From NCBI GenBank assembly GCA_022570795.1, contig JAKUDP010000023.1, forward strand, positions 930,001 through 994,000: a stretch of DNA of 64,000 nucleotides, read 5' to 3'. The translations under genes were made by a program, and so were the position numbers. The stretch is from Sphaerulina vaccinii (lineage: Eukaryota; Ascomycota; Dothideomycetes; Mycosphaerellales; Mycosphaerellaceae). This document shows positions 41,583 to 52,400 of this stretch, piece by piece (within the stretch, counting starts at the first letter, position 1; each line of letters starts with the position of its first letter). Below the pieces are notes generated by a model. That model was not told the DNA's origin and made no database searches. It worked only from the letters and a program-made list of their open reading frames with translations.

Positions 41583-44329
41583 AAATCGGAGGGCAAGCGG
41601 AAATCGGTGTCGGCGCCGGAGAAGTACGAGAGGCATCGGCATGACTCTGTCGCCTGCGTCTAATCATTATTGACCATGCCGGAGGGGTGGTTGGACCAGC
41701 GATAGAGAGATCAGAGTGTTTGTGAGAGAAGTTGTAGAGTATCAGCTAAGGCCGCTTTCATTCAAGGCAGACGAGGAGCACGATTGAATGCATTGGAGGG
41801 GTATGGGAAGACATAGCATTACATGGCATCAGGGCCTGGTCGGAGGATACCCAACAAGTTTTGAGAACTTTTATGTAGAATTGTAGAATCAAAGACAGAT
41901 ATGTGAAAGCGTATCTACTTTCTAGTTATCAATCTCATATGTGCGCCCTTACATCCTCGCATTCTGTGCGACATCATGGCATTAGTCATCATTTGCTGAG
42001 ACTCTGTAAGCTCTTCACATCTTGTCTGCGAGAACGTCGGGTCAGAGAACTAAGAATGAGACCGGAACATACTTGTGGCAAAACGTCCGGATGTTGGAGG
42101 AATACGGAGGTACGACGGATACACGACTGGTACGATCAAAGTCAGGCCAACCTGGACGTGAGCCCGCAGCCTTTTCTCAATATGGGCAATGGACTTGCCA
42201 TAAAACGGACATTCACTAGCTTGCCACAGTGAACTTGCAATAGGATCTTTTCTGCAAGAAAGACATGCCCTTGCTTTGCCTCGATCTGGGATTCGATGAT
42301 AAGACAAGTGTCAGAGTGAAGACATGCGGTCATTCATCATCCTTGTCATGATCTGAGATGCTAGATCAGGACATCGCACATGCCGGCATGTTGACAAAGG
42401 ATTAGCGTTCCAAGTTGAAGGACCAGTAATGTATGGTGAGGTTATTGCTATGCTTGGGGTGGTGGGAGAAGTTGCCGTAGAGGATGGAAGATGGTCAGTA
42501 CATCGTCCCAATGTAGATGTTGCAAGGAACGAGATGGGTCAAAACGTCAGTGCTTGGCGGAGGACGGAAGTTAATTATATTAAACAACACCTGATTCTTG
42601 GTACAAGGTGGGCAAGCTTAGGCGGAATGATGCAACTGGTTGACGACTGCGAGAACACTGATAGATTGATTCCAGCGCCTTACCATCAACTCATCAGCAG
42701 AAGTTCTGTTCATCATCAACAACGAGAGACCTGAGTGATGGCATGGCCGCCAAGACGGTCTATGGCTCAGCCCTAACGCAGCCGGAAACACCAAAGGAAG
42801 AAGCAGTGCAGACACCAGATACGGTAAGCTGCAAAGACCACTTACGGAAAGCCTCCCCTGCAAAGACCACTTACGGAAAGCCTCCCCTGCAAAGACCACT
42901 TACGGAAAGCCTCCCACATTCCATGCAAGATCAGACTATTACGAATGATATACGAAAGACTACATGCCCTTATCGTCATGAAGCACTCCTCGACTGTAGA
43001 AGTATCCTGCTCCAACACGAGAAGAACCAACAAAACCTGCAAGATCAAGACCACTTTCAAAAGTCAAGATGCTTCTAGCCAGGAACCTACGAAGCCTCAC
43101 CCGCCAGCAACTGTCAGCAGATGTCAAAGTGAAGCTTACAGAATTTGGTGGCAGGCCGGACTTGCCTGCGAACGCTTACTAGGCGAAAGAGCCGCGCGCT
43201 TATTATGTTACCCTTGATTAGCTCTCTTCTCGTGCGGTACGAACAACCTCGTCTGTGGAGCGTACAGTATGTTTCTCATCTTTCGAATCTGCTCAAGTTC
43301 CGCAACAAGCAAAAGTGCCCGCTCGCCAACTTGCGAGAAGCGTGTACAGATCGAGATACATCCTGACCCAAAAGGATGACGGAAGAGGCTCAAACTGAGC
43401 CATGTATGCATGCAGGGCAGGCATCAGCTCACATGATATGCGCCATGGAGGTTGTACCACCATCTTTCTAATAAAACCACACAGTCTCACAGGTTGACAG
43501 TCTGCGCCAACTAGTGGATGTTCGTGGTTGTTGGTATGCAGCGTCCTGTTCGAGTACAGCCACCACGAATTTGTGTCACCGAGATGGCTTTGACGTCCGC
43601 CACCACGGTCTTCTAGGATGTGCAACATTTCCTTTCGGTATGGCTGACAAAGGCTGATCGAAGCATGGTGCCACCAGGGTCTGTACTGTAGTGACGACTT
43701 GCTTCGTCCTGCTGCGCGGGCACTACTGAAAGGGTTCTTCGAGACCTGGGATGCAACGTCCGTTTCGAGCAGTTGGTGCGACTACCTAACTCGTACTGTA
43801 AGTTGGGAGGGTATGGGTTCCTGTGCAGACCATATATGGCCATTGCCTACCTGTCGAAGCTAGAAGTTACATCGCAGCCACACAATTGCTGGACATTCTT
43901 CGGGCGCCAGTGGGTGTCCTTCGAGTCAATAGTGTGACTGCCTCTTCGAGAAGAGCTTTCGTAATGGTACCAATAGTGAGTTGATTGCTGTATAGTAGTC
44001 GATTAGTGGTAGTGACAGCTGAAATATATTGTGCAATCAAGCATGCATTCGTAGCTCTCCTAGCGCGCCACAATTTGTCTGTCGTCGCCTGTCACCTTGA
44101 GTGACTGCTGTCGAATACAAACAGAGCGGGGCATGCGAGTCTCTTATGAAAAGGTCGCTGGTGAACGATCACCCCTCATCTTGTTCTTTCCAATAACATC
44201 GCATGCCGGATCGTCCAGAAGGTGATCAATTGGCTTTCCTTGATCTATCAAGTCAAGAGCCTCCTGCTCAAGCTGCTCAAGTGACTTTCCTTTTGCCTGC
44301 TCAAGCTGCTCAAGTGACCTCCCCTTTGC
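41583..44329. other. Gene-poor intergenic, about 2.7 kb
   Basis: No frame longer than about 110 codons and no recognised domain. It contains a threefold 29-bp tandem repeat at 42831-42915 and, at its right edge, a 33-bp duplication touching the ERG10 stop. A short frame from ATG 42743 (MAAKTVYGSALTQPETPKEE) ends in a possible GTAAGC donor, but I cannot complete a gene. Confidence 0.45.
42831..42915. repeat. Three tandem copies of a 29-bp unit
   Basis: Unit GCAAAGACCACTTACGG plus AAAGCCTCCCCT, three near-perfect copies. On the minus strand each unit contains GTAAGTGGTCTTTGCAG, that is, a donor-like and an acceptor-like hexamer. The unit length is not a multiple of three. Confidence 0.9.
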
Positions 44330-44330
44330 C
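44265..44330. repeat. 33-bp tandem duplication at the ERG10 stop
   Basis: Two copies (44265-44297 and 44298-44330) of TGCTCAAGCTGCTCAAGTGA plus a 13-bp pyrimidine-rich end. The second copy ends at the ERG10 stop codon. In the ERG10 frame they encode AKGRSLEQLEQ and AKGKSLEQLEQ after the TAG. Confidence 0.85.
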
Positions 44331-45607
44331 TAGACGTCCAGTCTCTCGATGACGATAGCAGAAGCACCACCACCTCCGTTGCAGATGCCAGCAACTCCAA
44401 TTTTGGCCTTCTTCTCACGCAAGACGCCCAATAGTGTCGAGACGATGCGAGCACCAGAGGCACCTAGTGGATGACCAAGTGCGACAGCACCGCCGTGGAG
44501 GTTCACTTTGTCCTCTGTCACACCCAGTAGCTTCATGTTGGCAAGTGCGACCACCGAGAACGCCTCGTTGATCTCAAAGGCGTCGACATCCTCTTGCTTA
44601 ATGCCAGCGTGCTTCAATGCCTTTGGTACTGCCTTGGCAGGTGCGGTCGTGAATTTCGATGGGTTTTGAGCAGCATCACCCCAACCAAGGATCTTGGCGA
44701 TTGGCTTTAGACCATGCTTCTGCACGTATTCCTCGCTTGCGAGAACTGTTGCTGCGGCTCCGTCTGACAGAGGCGAGGCGTTGGCGGCTGTCACGGTACC
44801 TTCCTTCTTGAAGGCGGATCGCAGTTTTCTCGTTCCTTCCTCGTTGAACTTCTTTGGCTCGTCGTCCTGGTCAACCACAGTATCGGGCTTGCCTGGAGCA
44901 CGGTCAGTATACTTCTCATATGTCCTTACATCCGAGCATACAGCTTCACAGCCATGCAAGTCTCCTCACTCACCTCGTGTGCCCTTGATTGTCACAGGTG
45001 TGATTTCCTCCTTGAACCATCCGGCCTCTGCAGCAGCAATGGCCTTCTTATAACTCCTGATAGCGTACTCGTCCTGATCTTCTCTGTTGAATCCATGGTC
45101 ATCCGCACACTCCTCGCCCTGCAGACCCATATGTTCGTTCTTGTAGACATCGGTCAACCCATCCTTCAACACTCCGTCGACAAGTGTCTGATCTCCAAAC
45201 TTCGCTCCATTCCTCAGCGTTTGCAGGTAATGTGGTGTGTTCGACATGCTCTCGGTTCCGCCAGCCACAATCACATCTGCCTCACCAGTCAAGATCGTAG
45301 CAGCTGCCAGAGACATAGCCTTGATCGAGGATGCGCACACTTTGTTGATCGTGGTTGCCTCTGTGGTTTCCGGTAGACCAGCGTAGATTGTGCATTGTCT
45401 GGCTGGGTTCTGGCCCAAATTGGCCTGAAGAACATTGCCAAAGAAGACTTCTTGCACGTCCTCAGGCTTGATTCCAGCACGCTCAACAGCAGCTTTGATC
45501 GCAGTTGCGCCGAGCTGAATGGCAGTCTGCGAGCTCAACGAGCCCTGGAAAGCTCCCACAGGCGTGCGGGTCGCTGACAGAATGTATACAGACTTTGGAG
45601 GGGCCAT
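44330..45607 (-). CDS. ERG10: Acetyl-CoA C-acetyltransferase (thiolase)
   Basis: Condenses two acetyl-CoA into acetoacetyl-CoA, first step of the mevalonate/ergosterol pathway. Exons 45607-44974 and 44892-44330 total 399 codons (398 aa). The start MAPPKSVYILSATRTPVGAF is the family's. The nucleophilic cysteine is in NKVCASSIKAM (about residue 92), and the catalytic His and Cys are in NEAFSVVALANM, GHPLGASGARIV and GICNGGGGASA. There is no N-terminal presequence and no PTS1 (ends ERLDV), so a cytosolic enzyme is likely. The same frame stays open for 61 codons after the TAG. It is divergent with SNU114. Confidence 0.95.
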
Positions 45608-45943
45608 GATTGCAGTTAAAAGATGTGGAATATCGTTGCAAGTAAGCAGATGTGTTGACAAGTTGAGTCTTTATGTTTTTCGACAATATCAAACAATCGT
45701 TCGATCAATTCCAGGGTCCCAGCTCCGAGCTCTCCTCTCCTCTCGGTCGCTCCCAATTCGTTCCATTCCTGCTCCACCGGATCGTTCCTTCTTTGCTGCC
45801 GAGCGCCGATACAGTAACCTTTTTCGAGATCTTCCTGAGTCGCGTGCAAGTGCAAGTGCAAGTGCAAGAGTGAGGTTTGCGACAGCGGCGGCGACATCAC
45901 CAACTCTTACTCTCACTTTCTTTTCAGCAGGAGATTCGCCAAC
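45608..45943. promoter_or_regulatory. Divergent ERG10/SNU114 promoter region
   Basis: 336 bp between divergent starts. It contains a GTGCAA hexamer repeated four times near 45845-45868, about 80 bp upstream of SNU114, and a TCTC-rich tract at about 45725-45745. No known site assigned. Confidence 0.5.
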
Positions 45944-48901
45944 ATGGACGACCTCTATGATGAGTTTGGTAATTACATCGGAGAGCCAGAGGAGAGCGAG
46001 GATGAGCTGGACGTTGGCGCAGACAATGGCGCGCAATATCTGGAAGACGACGAGGACGAGCCACAGGCGACGACAGGCCAGGAGTTGATGGATATCGATG
46101 ATGAAGGGCCTTCGAATGCTGTTGTACTACATGAAGATAAGCAATACTATCCTTCTGCTTCACAAATATATGGACCCGATGTCGAGACTCTGGTGCAGGA
46201 AGAGGACACACAAACGCTGCAACAGCCGATTGTTGCGCCTGTCGAGAAGCAAAAGTTCACAATCGAGGAGACGGATCTGCCACAAGTGTACTTCGATCGA
46301 GGGTACATGACAGATCTCATGAACTTTCCTGAACAAATACGAAACATTGCGCTATGTGGACATCTGCATCACGGGAAGACGAGTATCATGGACATGCTGG
46401 TGGCGCAGACACACGATCTGTCCAAATTCATGGAGGGAAAGACTGGAAAGGCGCGCGATGAAACGATCAAATACACCGACACACACATTCTGGAACGAGA
46501 ACGAGGTCTGTCAGTAAAGGCTAGTCCGATGAGCTTGCTACTGGAAGGAACCAAAAAGAGCCATCTCTTGAACATCATCGACACTCCTGGGCATGTCAAC
46601 TTCGCCGATGAGGTTGCAGCGTCTTTGCGACTGGTGGATGGTGTTGTTCTGGTCGTGGACGTGGTTGAGGGCGTGCAGGTGCAGACAGAACTTGCGATCA
46701 AGCATGCCGTGCTTGCTGGACTACCACTCGTACTTCTGATCAACAAAGTTGACAGACTGATGCTTGAGCTAAAGCTTCCACCAAATGATGCGTACTTCAA
46801 GCTGAAGCATGTAGTAGAAGAGGTCAACACATTCATCGAGAACACCATTCCAGGACAAGGCGAGAAGTTCCGAGTAAGCCCAGAGAAGGGAAATGTTGCT
46901 TTCGCATGCAGCAGCATGGAGTGGTGTTTCACACTACCCAGCTTCGCCAAATTGCAAGCCGAGCACTATGCTAGCGCAGAATTCGATGCCAGAGAGTTCA
47001 GCAAGCGATTATGGGGAGATATCTACTACAACCCAGGCTCGCGCAAGTTCACCAGGAAGGGTATCGAAGATCGTGCGAAACGTACTTTTGTGCACTGGGT
47101 GCTGGAGCCCATATACAAGCTGTACTCACATACCTTGTCCGAATCGCCTGAGGATCTCAAACGGACACTGGCCAGTCTCGGGATCTCTCTCAAGCCAAGT
47201 CAGCTCAAAGCGAACGCTAAGGATCTGCTCAGATTGGTATGCGGGCAGTTCTTTGGACCTGCAACTGGTTTCGTGGACATGGTTGTCGAGCACATTCCCT
47301 CACCTGTGGAGGGCGCGAAACAGAAACTGGATAAGTACTACACTGGACCCACCGATACGAAGACTGCTCAGGCTATGCTCGAGTGTGATGCGGACGGCCC
47401 ATTGGTCGTGCATGTGACGAAGCTCTTCAATACACAGGATGCACAAGGCTTCCATAGCTTCGGACGAGTCATGAGCGGAACAGCTAAGCCTGGCCAACAA
47501 GTGAGAGTCCTCGGAGAGAACTACAGTATCGATGACGAGGAAGACATGGTGAACGCAACTATCGAGCAGGTCTGGATAGCGGAGAGCAGATACAATGTGC
47601 CTGTATCAGGCATGCCTGCTGGCAACTTCGTCTTACTGGGCGGCGTTGACAACTCGATCATGAAGACAGCAACCATCGTCGCACCAAAGCTACCTGATGA
47701 TGAGGAAGCATATATTTTCAAGCCAGTCGCACACTTCTTCGAGAGCGTCTTCAAAGTCGCTGTCGAGCCCATCAACCCATCAGAACTCCCCAAGATGCTC
47801 AACGGTCTACGTCAAGTCAACAAGTCTTACCCACTCATCACCACGAAGGTCGAAGAAAGTGGAGAGCATGTGGTTCTTGGCACCGGAGAGTTGTACATGG
47901 ATTGCGTCCTGCACGATTTGCGAAAGCTTTACGCACAGATGGAGATCAAGATCTCAGATCCTGTCACGCGATTTTGCGAGACCTGTGTCGACCAAAGTGC
48001 CATGAAGTGTTACGCTCTGACGCCGAACAAAAAGAACAAGCTCACATTTGTCGCCGAGCCACTGGACGATGGTATCGCAGAAGACATCGAGTCAGGCAAA
48101 GTCAGCATCAAAGACCCAGTACGCAAAGTGGGCAAGTTCTTCGAAGAGAATTACGGCTATGACATTCTTGCCAGCCGTAACATATGGGCTTTCGGGCCAG
48201 ATGATCTGGGACCGAACATACTACAAAACGACACACTACCCTCAGACGTCGACCAGAAACTCCTACGAAGTGTGAAGGATACGATACGACAAGGGTTCAG
48301 CTGGGGAACGAGAGAAGGTCCGCTTTGCGAGGAGCCGATTCGGAATGTGAAATTCAAGATCACAGACGTGGAACTAGCGTCAGAAGCCATCTTCCGCGGT
48401 GGTGGTCAGATTATCCCAACAGCACGACGCGCATGTTACTCCTCCTTCCTCATGGCCGGACCAAGACTGATGGAGCCAATGTACTCGTGCACTATGCTTG
48501 GACCCGCCAACAGTGTCAGCTCACTCTACACTGTCCTCGCCAGAAGAAGAGGGCACGTACTGAGTGATGCGCCTATTCCTGGAACTCCTCTGTATAGCGT
48601 GCAGGGTCTGATACCAGTCATTGACTCATTCGGATTCGAGACCGATTTGCGCATTCACACACAAGGTCAAGCTACTGTGTCGCTTGTGTTCGATCGATGG
48701 CAGGTCGTGCCTGGCGACCCATTGGATAAGAGTGTGAAGTTGAGACCGCTGGAACCTGCTAGTGCTCAGGGTACTGCGCGAGATTTTGTGCTTAAGACGA
48801 GGCGGAGAAAGGGTCTTAGCGAGGATGTTACTGTTAGCAAGTACGTCGAGCCGGAGATCATGAGGCAATTGCGGGAGACGGGAATGCTTGATGGGGCTTG
48901 A
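45944..48901 (+). CDS. SNU114: U5 snRNP GTPase Snu114/EFTUD2
   Basis: EF-2-like GTPase of the U5 snRNP that controls Brr2 and spliceosome activation and disassembly. Intronless, 985 aa. An acidic N-terminus (MDDLYDEFGNYIGEPEESED) is typical of the family. G domain: P-loop GHLHHGKTSIMD near residue 138, switch II DTPGHVNF near 212, NKVDRL near 266. Then follow EF-2 domains II-V (FHSFGRVMSGTAKPGQQVRV, GTGELYMDCVLHDLRK, RRGHVLSDAPIPGTPLYSV). The C-terminus RRRKGLSEDVTVSKYV matches Snu114 rather than EF-2. Confident. Confidence 0.96.
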   Translation: MDDLYDEFGNYIGEPEESEDELDVGADNGAQYLEDDEDEPQATTGQELMDIDDEGPSNAVVLHEDKQYYPSASQIYGPDVETLVQEEDTQTLQQPIVAPVEKQKFTIEETDLPQVYFDRGYMTDLMNFPEQIRNIALCGHLHHGKTSIMDMLVAQTHDLSKFMEGKTGKARDETIKYTDTHILERERGLSVKASPMSLLLEGTKKSHLLNIIDTPGHVNFADEVAASLRLVDGVVLVVDVVEGVQVQTELAIKHAVLAGLPLVLLINKVDRLMLELKLPPNDAYFKLKHVVEEVNTFIENTIPGQGEKFRVSPEKGNVAFACSSMEWCFTLPSFAKLQAEHYASAEFDAREFSKRLWGDIYYNPGSRKFTRKGIEDRAKRTFVHWVLEPIYKLYSHTLSESPEDLKRTLASLGISLKPSQLKANAKDLLRLVCGQFFGPATGFVDMVVEHIPSPVEGAKQKLDKYYTGPTDTKTAQAMLECDADGPLVVHVTKLFNTQDAQGFHSFGRVMSGTAKPGQQVRVLGENYSIDDEEDMVNATIEQVWIAESRYNVPVSGMPAGNFVLLGGVDNSIMKTATIVAPKLPDDEEAYIFKPVAHFFESVFKVAVEPINPSELPKMLNGLRQVNKSYPLITTKVEESGEHVVLGTGELYMDCVLHDLRKLYAQMEIKISDPVTRFCETCVDQSAMKCYALTPNKKNKLTFVAEPLDDGIAEDIESGKVSIKDPVRKVGKFFEENYGYDILASRNIWAFGPDDLGPNILQNDTLPSDVDQKLLRSVKDTIRQGFSWGTREGPLCEEPIRNVKFKITDVELASEAIFRGGGQIIPTARRACYSSFLMAGPRLMEPMYSCTMLGPANSVSSLYTVLARRRGHVLSDAPIPGTPLYSVQGLIPVIDSFGFETDLRIHTQGQATVSLVFDRWQVVPGDPLDKSVKLRPLEPASAQGTARDFVLKTRRRKGLSEDVTVSKYVEPEIMRQLRETGMLDGA

Positions 48902-49344
48902 AGAGTTGGACTGATCCTGAATCTACAACTCGACACGGAGTTCGTATAAGCAACTCTGCTGTTGCTGGCTCTCAGTCAGCTCTCAAGCCACCAGGACTGA
49001 ACTCGACACCAACCCGCTGGCGTCGCAGACCAAAGCCTCGAAAACTCTTGGACATGAGCTGGCTAGCAAGATCGGGTGAAGTCTGGTATAGCGTTATCAA
49101 AGTGATATGCATACCACAACGTCCTGCCCCGAGCAGGAGCAGTTCTCGACATGGCTACGTCTCTGAAGTTGGCGGAGTGGCTGAAAAGGAGCTCACATTG
49201 GCCTGAGCAGGCCGCGATAGGCACAAGTACATATCTCAGGTTTACACTTTCGCTCGACAAAAAGCAGAAGGTTTTGAGTATCGCAATAGGAGGCTTCACT
49301 AGGAGATTCACGCAATACACTCATGAAGTCCTGGTCCGTGTGAA
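48902..49344. other. Intergenic, no gene seen
   Basis: Short frames only. A box-A-like GGCGGAGTGGCTGAAAAGG at about 49172 has no partner box B, so no tRNA is called. Confidence 0.4.
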
Positions 49345-49845
49345 GTGCTCGTCAGCTTAATCGACTCGTTCCGCATGTTCTCAATCTTGTTGACTTCGCC
49401 TAGGAACATGAACATGCTTTCTTGGCATCGGAAACCTCAATCAGAGTCAGGATTCACGTCTTACAGATGTTATCATCAACTACACATCCGACTGCTGAAG
49501 GCGCTCACAGATCGAGCACACGTCGAAGCAAGGTCTACGGTCCTCCTGGCAGCTGGGAGGCGTCTACCAGCTGAGATTGTTGATCTTCTCGTCGAACACC
49601 TCTCCAGAGCGGAAGAAGTGCCACTCGAGACGGCGATAACTATGGGCTCAGCCACGGAGCAGGTTCGATACAAGATGAAGGTTCTTACTCAGTACAATTG
49701 TGGACGTATTGGAGGATATGGAGGTTATGGAAGACTCCGTCTCAAAGATTTCAAGACTAGGCGCCTGTGGAGTCGAGATGGGCACAATCTGGAATATTCG
49801 GACAGTGATCATGGTCATCCATACTCTGACCACGGTTCGGACTGA
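49345..49845 (+). CDS. Hypothetical protein, paralog of 50635-51291 frame
   Basis: A frame of 166 aa, start uncertain. The core (RAHVEARSTVLLAAGRRLPA, then EIVDLLVEHLSRAEEVPLE) aligns well with SHLEARCNATLACHARLPVE plus LVDNVYEHLLVAEEVPLP in the 50635-51291 frame. Both have an F-box-like LPxE(I/L)VD start. The C-terminus is Gly/Tyr then Asp/His-rich (GGYGGYGRL; DSDHGHPYSDHGSD). Probably part of a lineage-specific family of short F-box-like proteins; this copy may be a fragment. Confidence 0.4.
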   Translation: MLVSLIDSFRMFSILLTSPRNMNMLSWHRKPQSESGFTSYRCYHQLHIRLLKALTDRAHVEARSTVLLAAGRRLPAEIVDLLVEHLSRAEEVPLETAITMGSATEQVRYKMKVLTQYNCGRIGGYGGYGRLRLKDFKTRRLWSRDGHNLEYSDSDHGHPYSDHGSD

Positions 49846-49996
49846 TAGTGAAGATCTGCGCACGGCCTTCCGCCACTCCCGCTTTTAGCGCGTTGTCTTC
49901 GTGTCCATCTAGAGCGCGACGCGTCAAAAACCTTTCTCACCACTTCGCTAATCTGCTCACAACACACATCATACGTCAACAGCGAGCTCTGGAAAC

Positions 49997-50473
49997 ATGC
50001 CGGGTACCAAACGACGTGCTGAAACTGTTTTCAACCCAAGAAGAAAATCCGCGCGTTCCAGAACTGCTGTGTCGAAGCCAGGATATCAGACGGAATCTCA
50101 GCTCGTAGACATCGAGCAGCCGTACTCTCTTGACCTACCAGGCGATGAAGGGATCCTGACTCTGGCAAGCATAGACCGTGTTGTGGTAAAGTACAATCAG
50201 ACTCTGCCGTTTATTCCCGAAAGCCAGGTTCGAGTCAAACATGTGCAAGAACATCACGAGAGTATTGTGCAGCTCGGAAACCAGATCAGTGAGCTCTGGC
50301 GCACCACTGCCGCCAAGCTTGCAGAGCTGGAGTGGGAAATAAGGTGGAAGGCGCATGGCCAACATTACAGCACCTTTGGGTTCAGGCGATGGTACCAACG
50401 GTCGAACATACTGGGTTATGTTAAACATGAAGCACGCACATACACTTTGCTAGAAGTACTGATAAGCTGTTAG
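49997..50473 (+). CDS. Hypothetical protein, possible first exon
   Basis: 158-aa frame, MPGTKRRAETVFNPRRKSAR, with a basic nuclear-localisation-like start. It then runs GILTLASIDRVVVKYNQTLP and a coiled coil (VQEHHESIVQLGNQISELWR). It ends just where the next frame opens (…STDKLLELDLELIERIFDPY), so the two are probably exons of one gene. I could not find a convincing splice pair: an acceptor TTGCTAG exists at about 50443, but no strong donor matches its phase. Unrecognised family. Confidence 0.4.
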   Translation: MPGTKRRAETVFNPRRKSARSRTAVSKPGYQTESQLVDIEQPYSLDLPGDEGILTLASIDRVVVKYNQTLPFIPESQVRVKHVQEHHESIVQLGNQISELWRTTAAKLAELEWEIRWKAHGQHYSTFGFRRWYQRSNILGYVKHEARTYTLLEVLISC

Positions 50474-50634
50474 AACTGGACCTCGAACTAATCGAGCGCA
50501 TCTTTGACCCATATCCAGTTCTGGATGCTGAGGACTTCTCCTGTTACCTACTTCGAATTCTAGCCGAAGCTCTTCAGGACGAAGATGATCCATATGGTGA
50601 GGAACAAGACCCGGACGACTCGTCACAATCGACC

Positions 50635-51291
50635 ATGGAAGAGAAGATACATCTACTCTGTAAGGCCTTGTCAGACTCGCCTGATCCGAACGCCCAATGG
50701 CATAGCCTACAATTCAATGCTGCAATGATTGGGTCAATTATACCACTCAACAAATGTATGGACAACTTCTACATCCAGAGAATCACCTCAGAATGTCGAG
50801 ACTCGATCGAGGCAACAGTCAGGTTGGCTCCTACAACTGTTTACCTCGGCGCCGCCGCAGCTTGCAGGCAAATCTGGTCCCACTATCGTCGAAAGCCAGA
50901 TTGTCCACGCCGTTCTCCGAAGCTTTGTTTCCACAAGGAGAACATGCAGCTGCTCTGGCAGCTCACAGAGCGTTCGCATCTGGAAGCACGGTGCAATGCT
51001 ACTCTGGCTTGTCATGCTCGACTTCCTGTCGAGCTCGTTGACAACGTCTACGAGCATCTGCTCGTGGCCGAAGAGGTCCCGTTGCCCGTATGGCTCAGCA
51101 GGAAAGATCCTATGTCCAGAAATATCTCGCCAAGTGCCGCGTTAGATCCATATGGCTGTGCGTTCAACATGTGTTTGCCTGTCGAGTCGTCACATTCTGC
51201 AGAGGAGTTGGAACGCATGCGGCACCATTGTCGGCCCCCTCACGAGCAGCCTGGTGCGCTCAGTCACGAGCGTCAAGGCATATTGTATTGA
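50635..51291 (+). CDS. Hypothetical F-box-like protein, possibly continued from upstream
   Basis: 218 aa from the first ATG, but the same frame is open and protein-like from about 50434 (LLELDLELIERIFDPYPVLD), so the true product is longer. It contains PDPNAQWHSLQFNAAMIGSI, a Cys/His stretch (CFHKENMQLLWQLTERSHLE) and the LPVELVDNVYEHLLVAEEVP motif shared with the 49345-49845 frame. It ends in a His/Pro-rich tail. No known function; likely a duplicated, fast-evolving pair. Confidence 0.45.
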   Translation: MEEKIHLLCKALSDSPDPNAQWHSLQFNAAMIGSIIPLNKCMDNFYIQRITSECRDSIEATVRLAPTTVYLGAAAACRQIWSHYRRKPDCPRRSPKLCFHKENMQLLWQLTERSHLEARCNATLACHARLPVELVDNVYEHLLVAEEVPLPVWLSRKDPMSRNISPSAALDPYGCAFNMCLPVESSHSAEELERMRHHCRPPHEQPGALSHERQGILY

Positions 51292-52112
51292 TACACAGAA
51301 GACATATGACGCAGCGTCGCCTACCAATCTAGGCGACGATAAAGGAAGTGCGCGCACTTCGAACAACACCTCATGCTCTCCCAGTGAGCACGGACGACAA
51401 CGAACAAAGCTGAAGCTCTCCAGGTGAGCTAGAACGATGGTCTTGCAAACGACAACGAGTCGTGCAAGATTCGTTCTGCTCGTACATCGGTCAACGATGA
51501 CGAAGTGTCTCCAGAGGCGAAGCATTTGGCTGTCGTCGAAGAGACCTTGGCGTCTTCAGCAAGAACTGGTTGACCAACCGGACTGCTGTCCGAGCGTCTT
51601 ACTTCGCAAACCTCGTTTACAGTCTAGCGAGGACCCTTTCTCAGCGTCCTGGTTTTGACATCTCATCGACATACGCCAATTGAACTCACATACTCAACTC
51701 GATCAACATACAGTAAGCCGTATATCGGCTTCAACAAGGATCCGATCCCGCCCAGAAGTCGCCCAGAGATACGAAACATCACAACTCAGGTACACCATTC
51801 GCAGAAATGATGTACTTCCCAGAAGCCGCGCGTCGCTATATACTACAACGAATAGTGTCCGCTCCTCAATATTGACCCTTGCCCAGAGGCCTTACGCGGT
51901 TCCTATATCTTCGCTCACCCTGCCACGACTTTGCGAGGCTATGTTGAGCGGGTCAGCCGGGTACCTGCACAGTGGGTCAGATCCTTTGTGTCTATACATA
52001 TACATAGTAAGGAATGTAAGTCCGCGTGGCTGACATTCCTTCCATCAGCAAACAACGTCAGACTTTCGTGTTTACTTCTCAAACAAAATTTGTCCGTCTT
52101 CACTTTCGTACA
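51292..52112. other. Intergenic, about 0.8 kb
   Basis: No convincing frame, RNA gene or repeat. The right end (GTCCGTCTTCACTTTC) is pyrimidine-rich leader of the next small gene. Confidence 0.4.
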
Positions 52113-52400
52113 ATGGGTCTCAGCGCAGGTGCTGTGATCGTCATAGCCTTAGTGGCTTCAGGTGCTGGAGTACTCATGGCTTATGCCATGTCGCATGCAT
52201 ATCTGAGAGCGAGAAATGCTGGTCAAGATCGCGATCGAGGAGAGATTCTACCTGAGCAACGAGCTTATATGAGTGAGTTGAGGGATAAGAACAAGCAAGC
52301 TATGATGATCGAGAATGGATATGGAACGTATCGTGCTCCTGTACGGCCTCAAGTGTACGCAAGGACAGACACTGAAGACAGTACGGGCATTCTGGGTTGA
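52113..52400 (+). CDS. Small single-pass membrane protein, unknown
   Basis: 95 aa from ATG 52113 (MGLSAGAVIVIALVASGAGV). One N-terminal helix of small and aliphatic residues is followed by a hydrophilic tail (RARNAGQDRDRGEILPEQRA) and a Tyr/Pro/Arg-rich end (YGTYRAPVRPQVYART). The frame is open 29 codons upstream, but the internal ATG sits at the helix and after a CT-rich leader. The layout is common among fungal small membrane proteins; no function assigned. Confidence 0.5.
   Translation: MGLSAGAVIVIALVASGAGVLMAYAMSHAYLRARNAGQDRDRGEILPEQRAYMSELRDKNKQAMMIENGYGTYRAPVRPQVYARTDTEDSTGILG

Noticed and set aside
42743..43078. Short frame starting MAAKTVYGSALTQ with a possible GTAAGC donor
   Set aside because: Runs into the 29-bp repeat, which is read in three different frames; no acceptor or second exon could be fixed.
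49165..49200. Box-A-like GGCGGAGTGGCTGAAAAGG, reminiscent of tRNA-Leu/Ser
   Set aside because: No box B or acceptor complement downstream.
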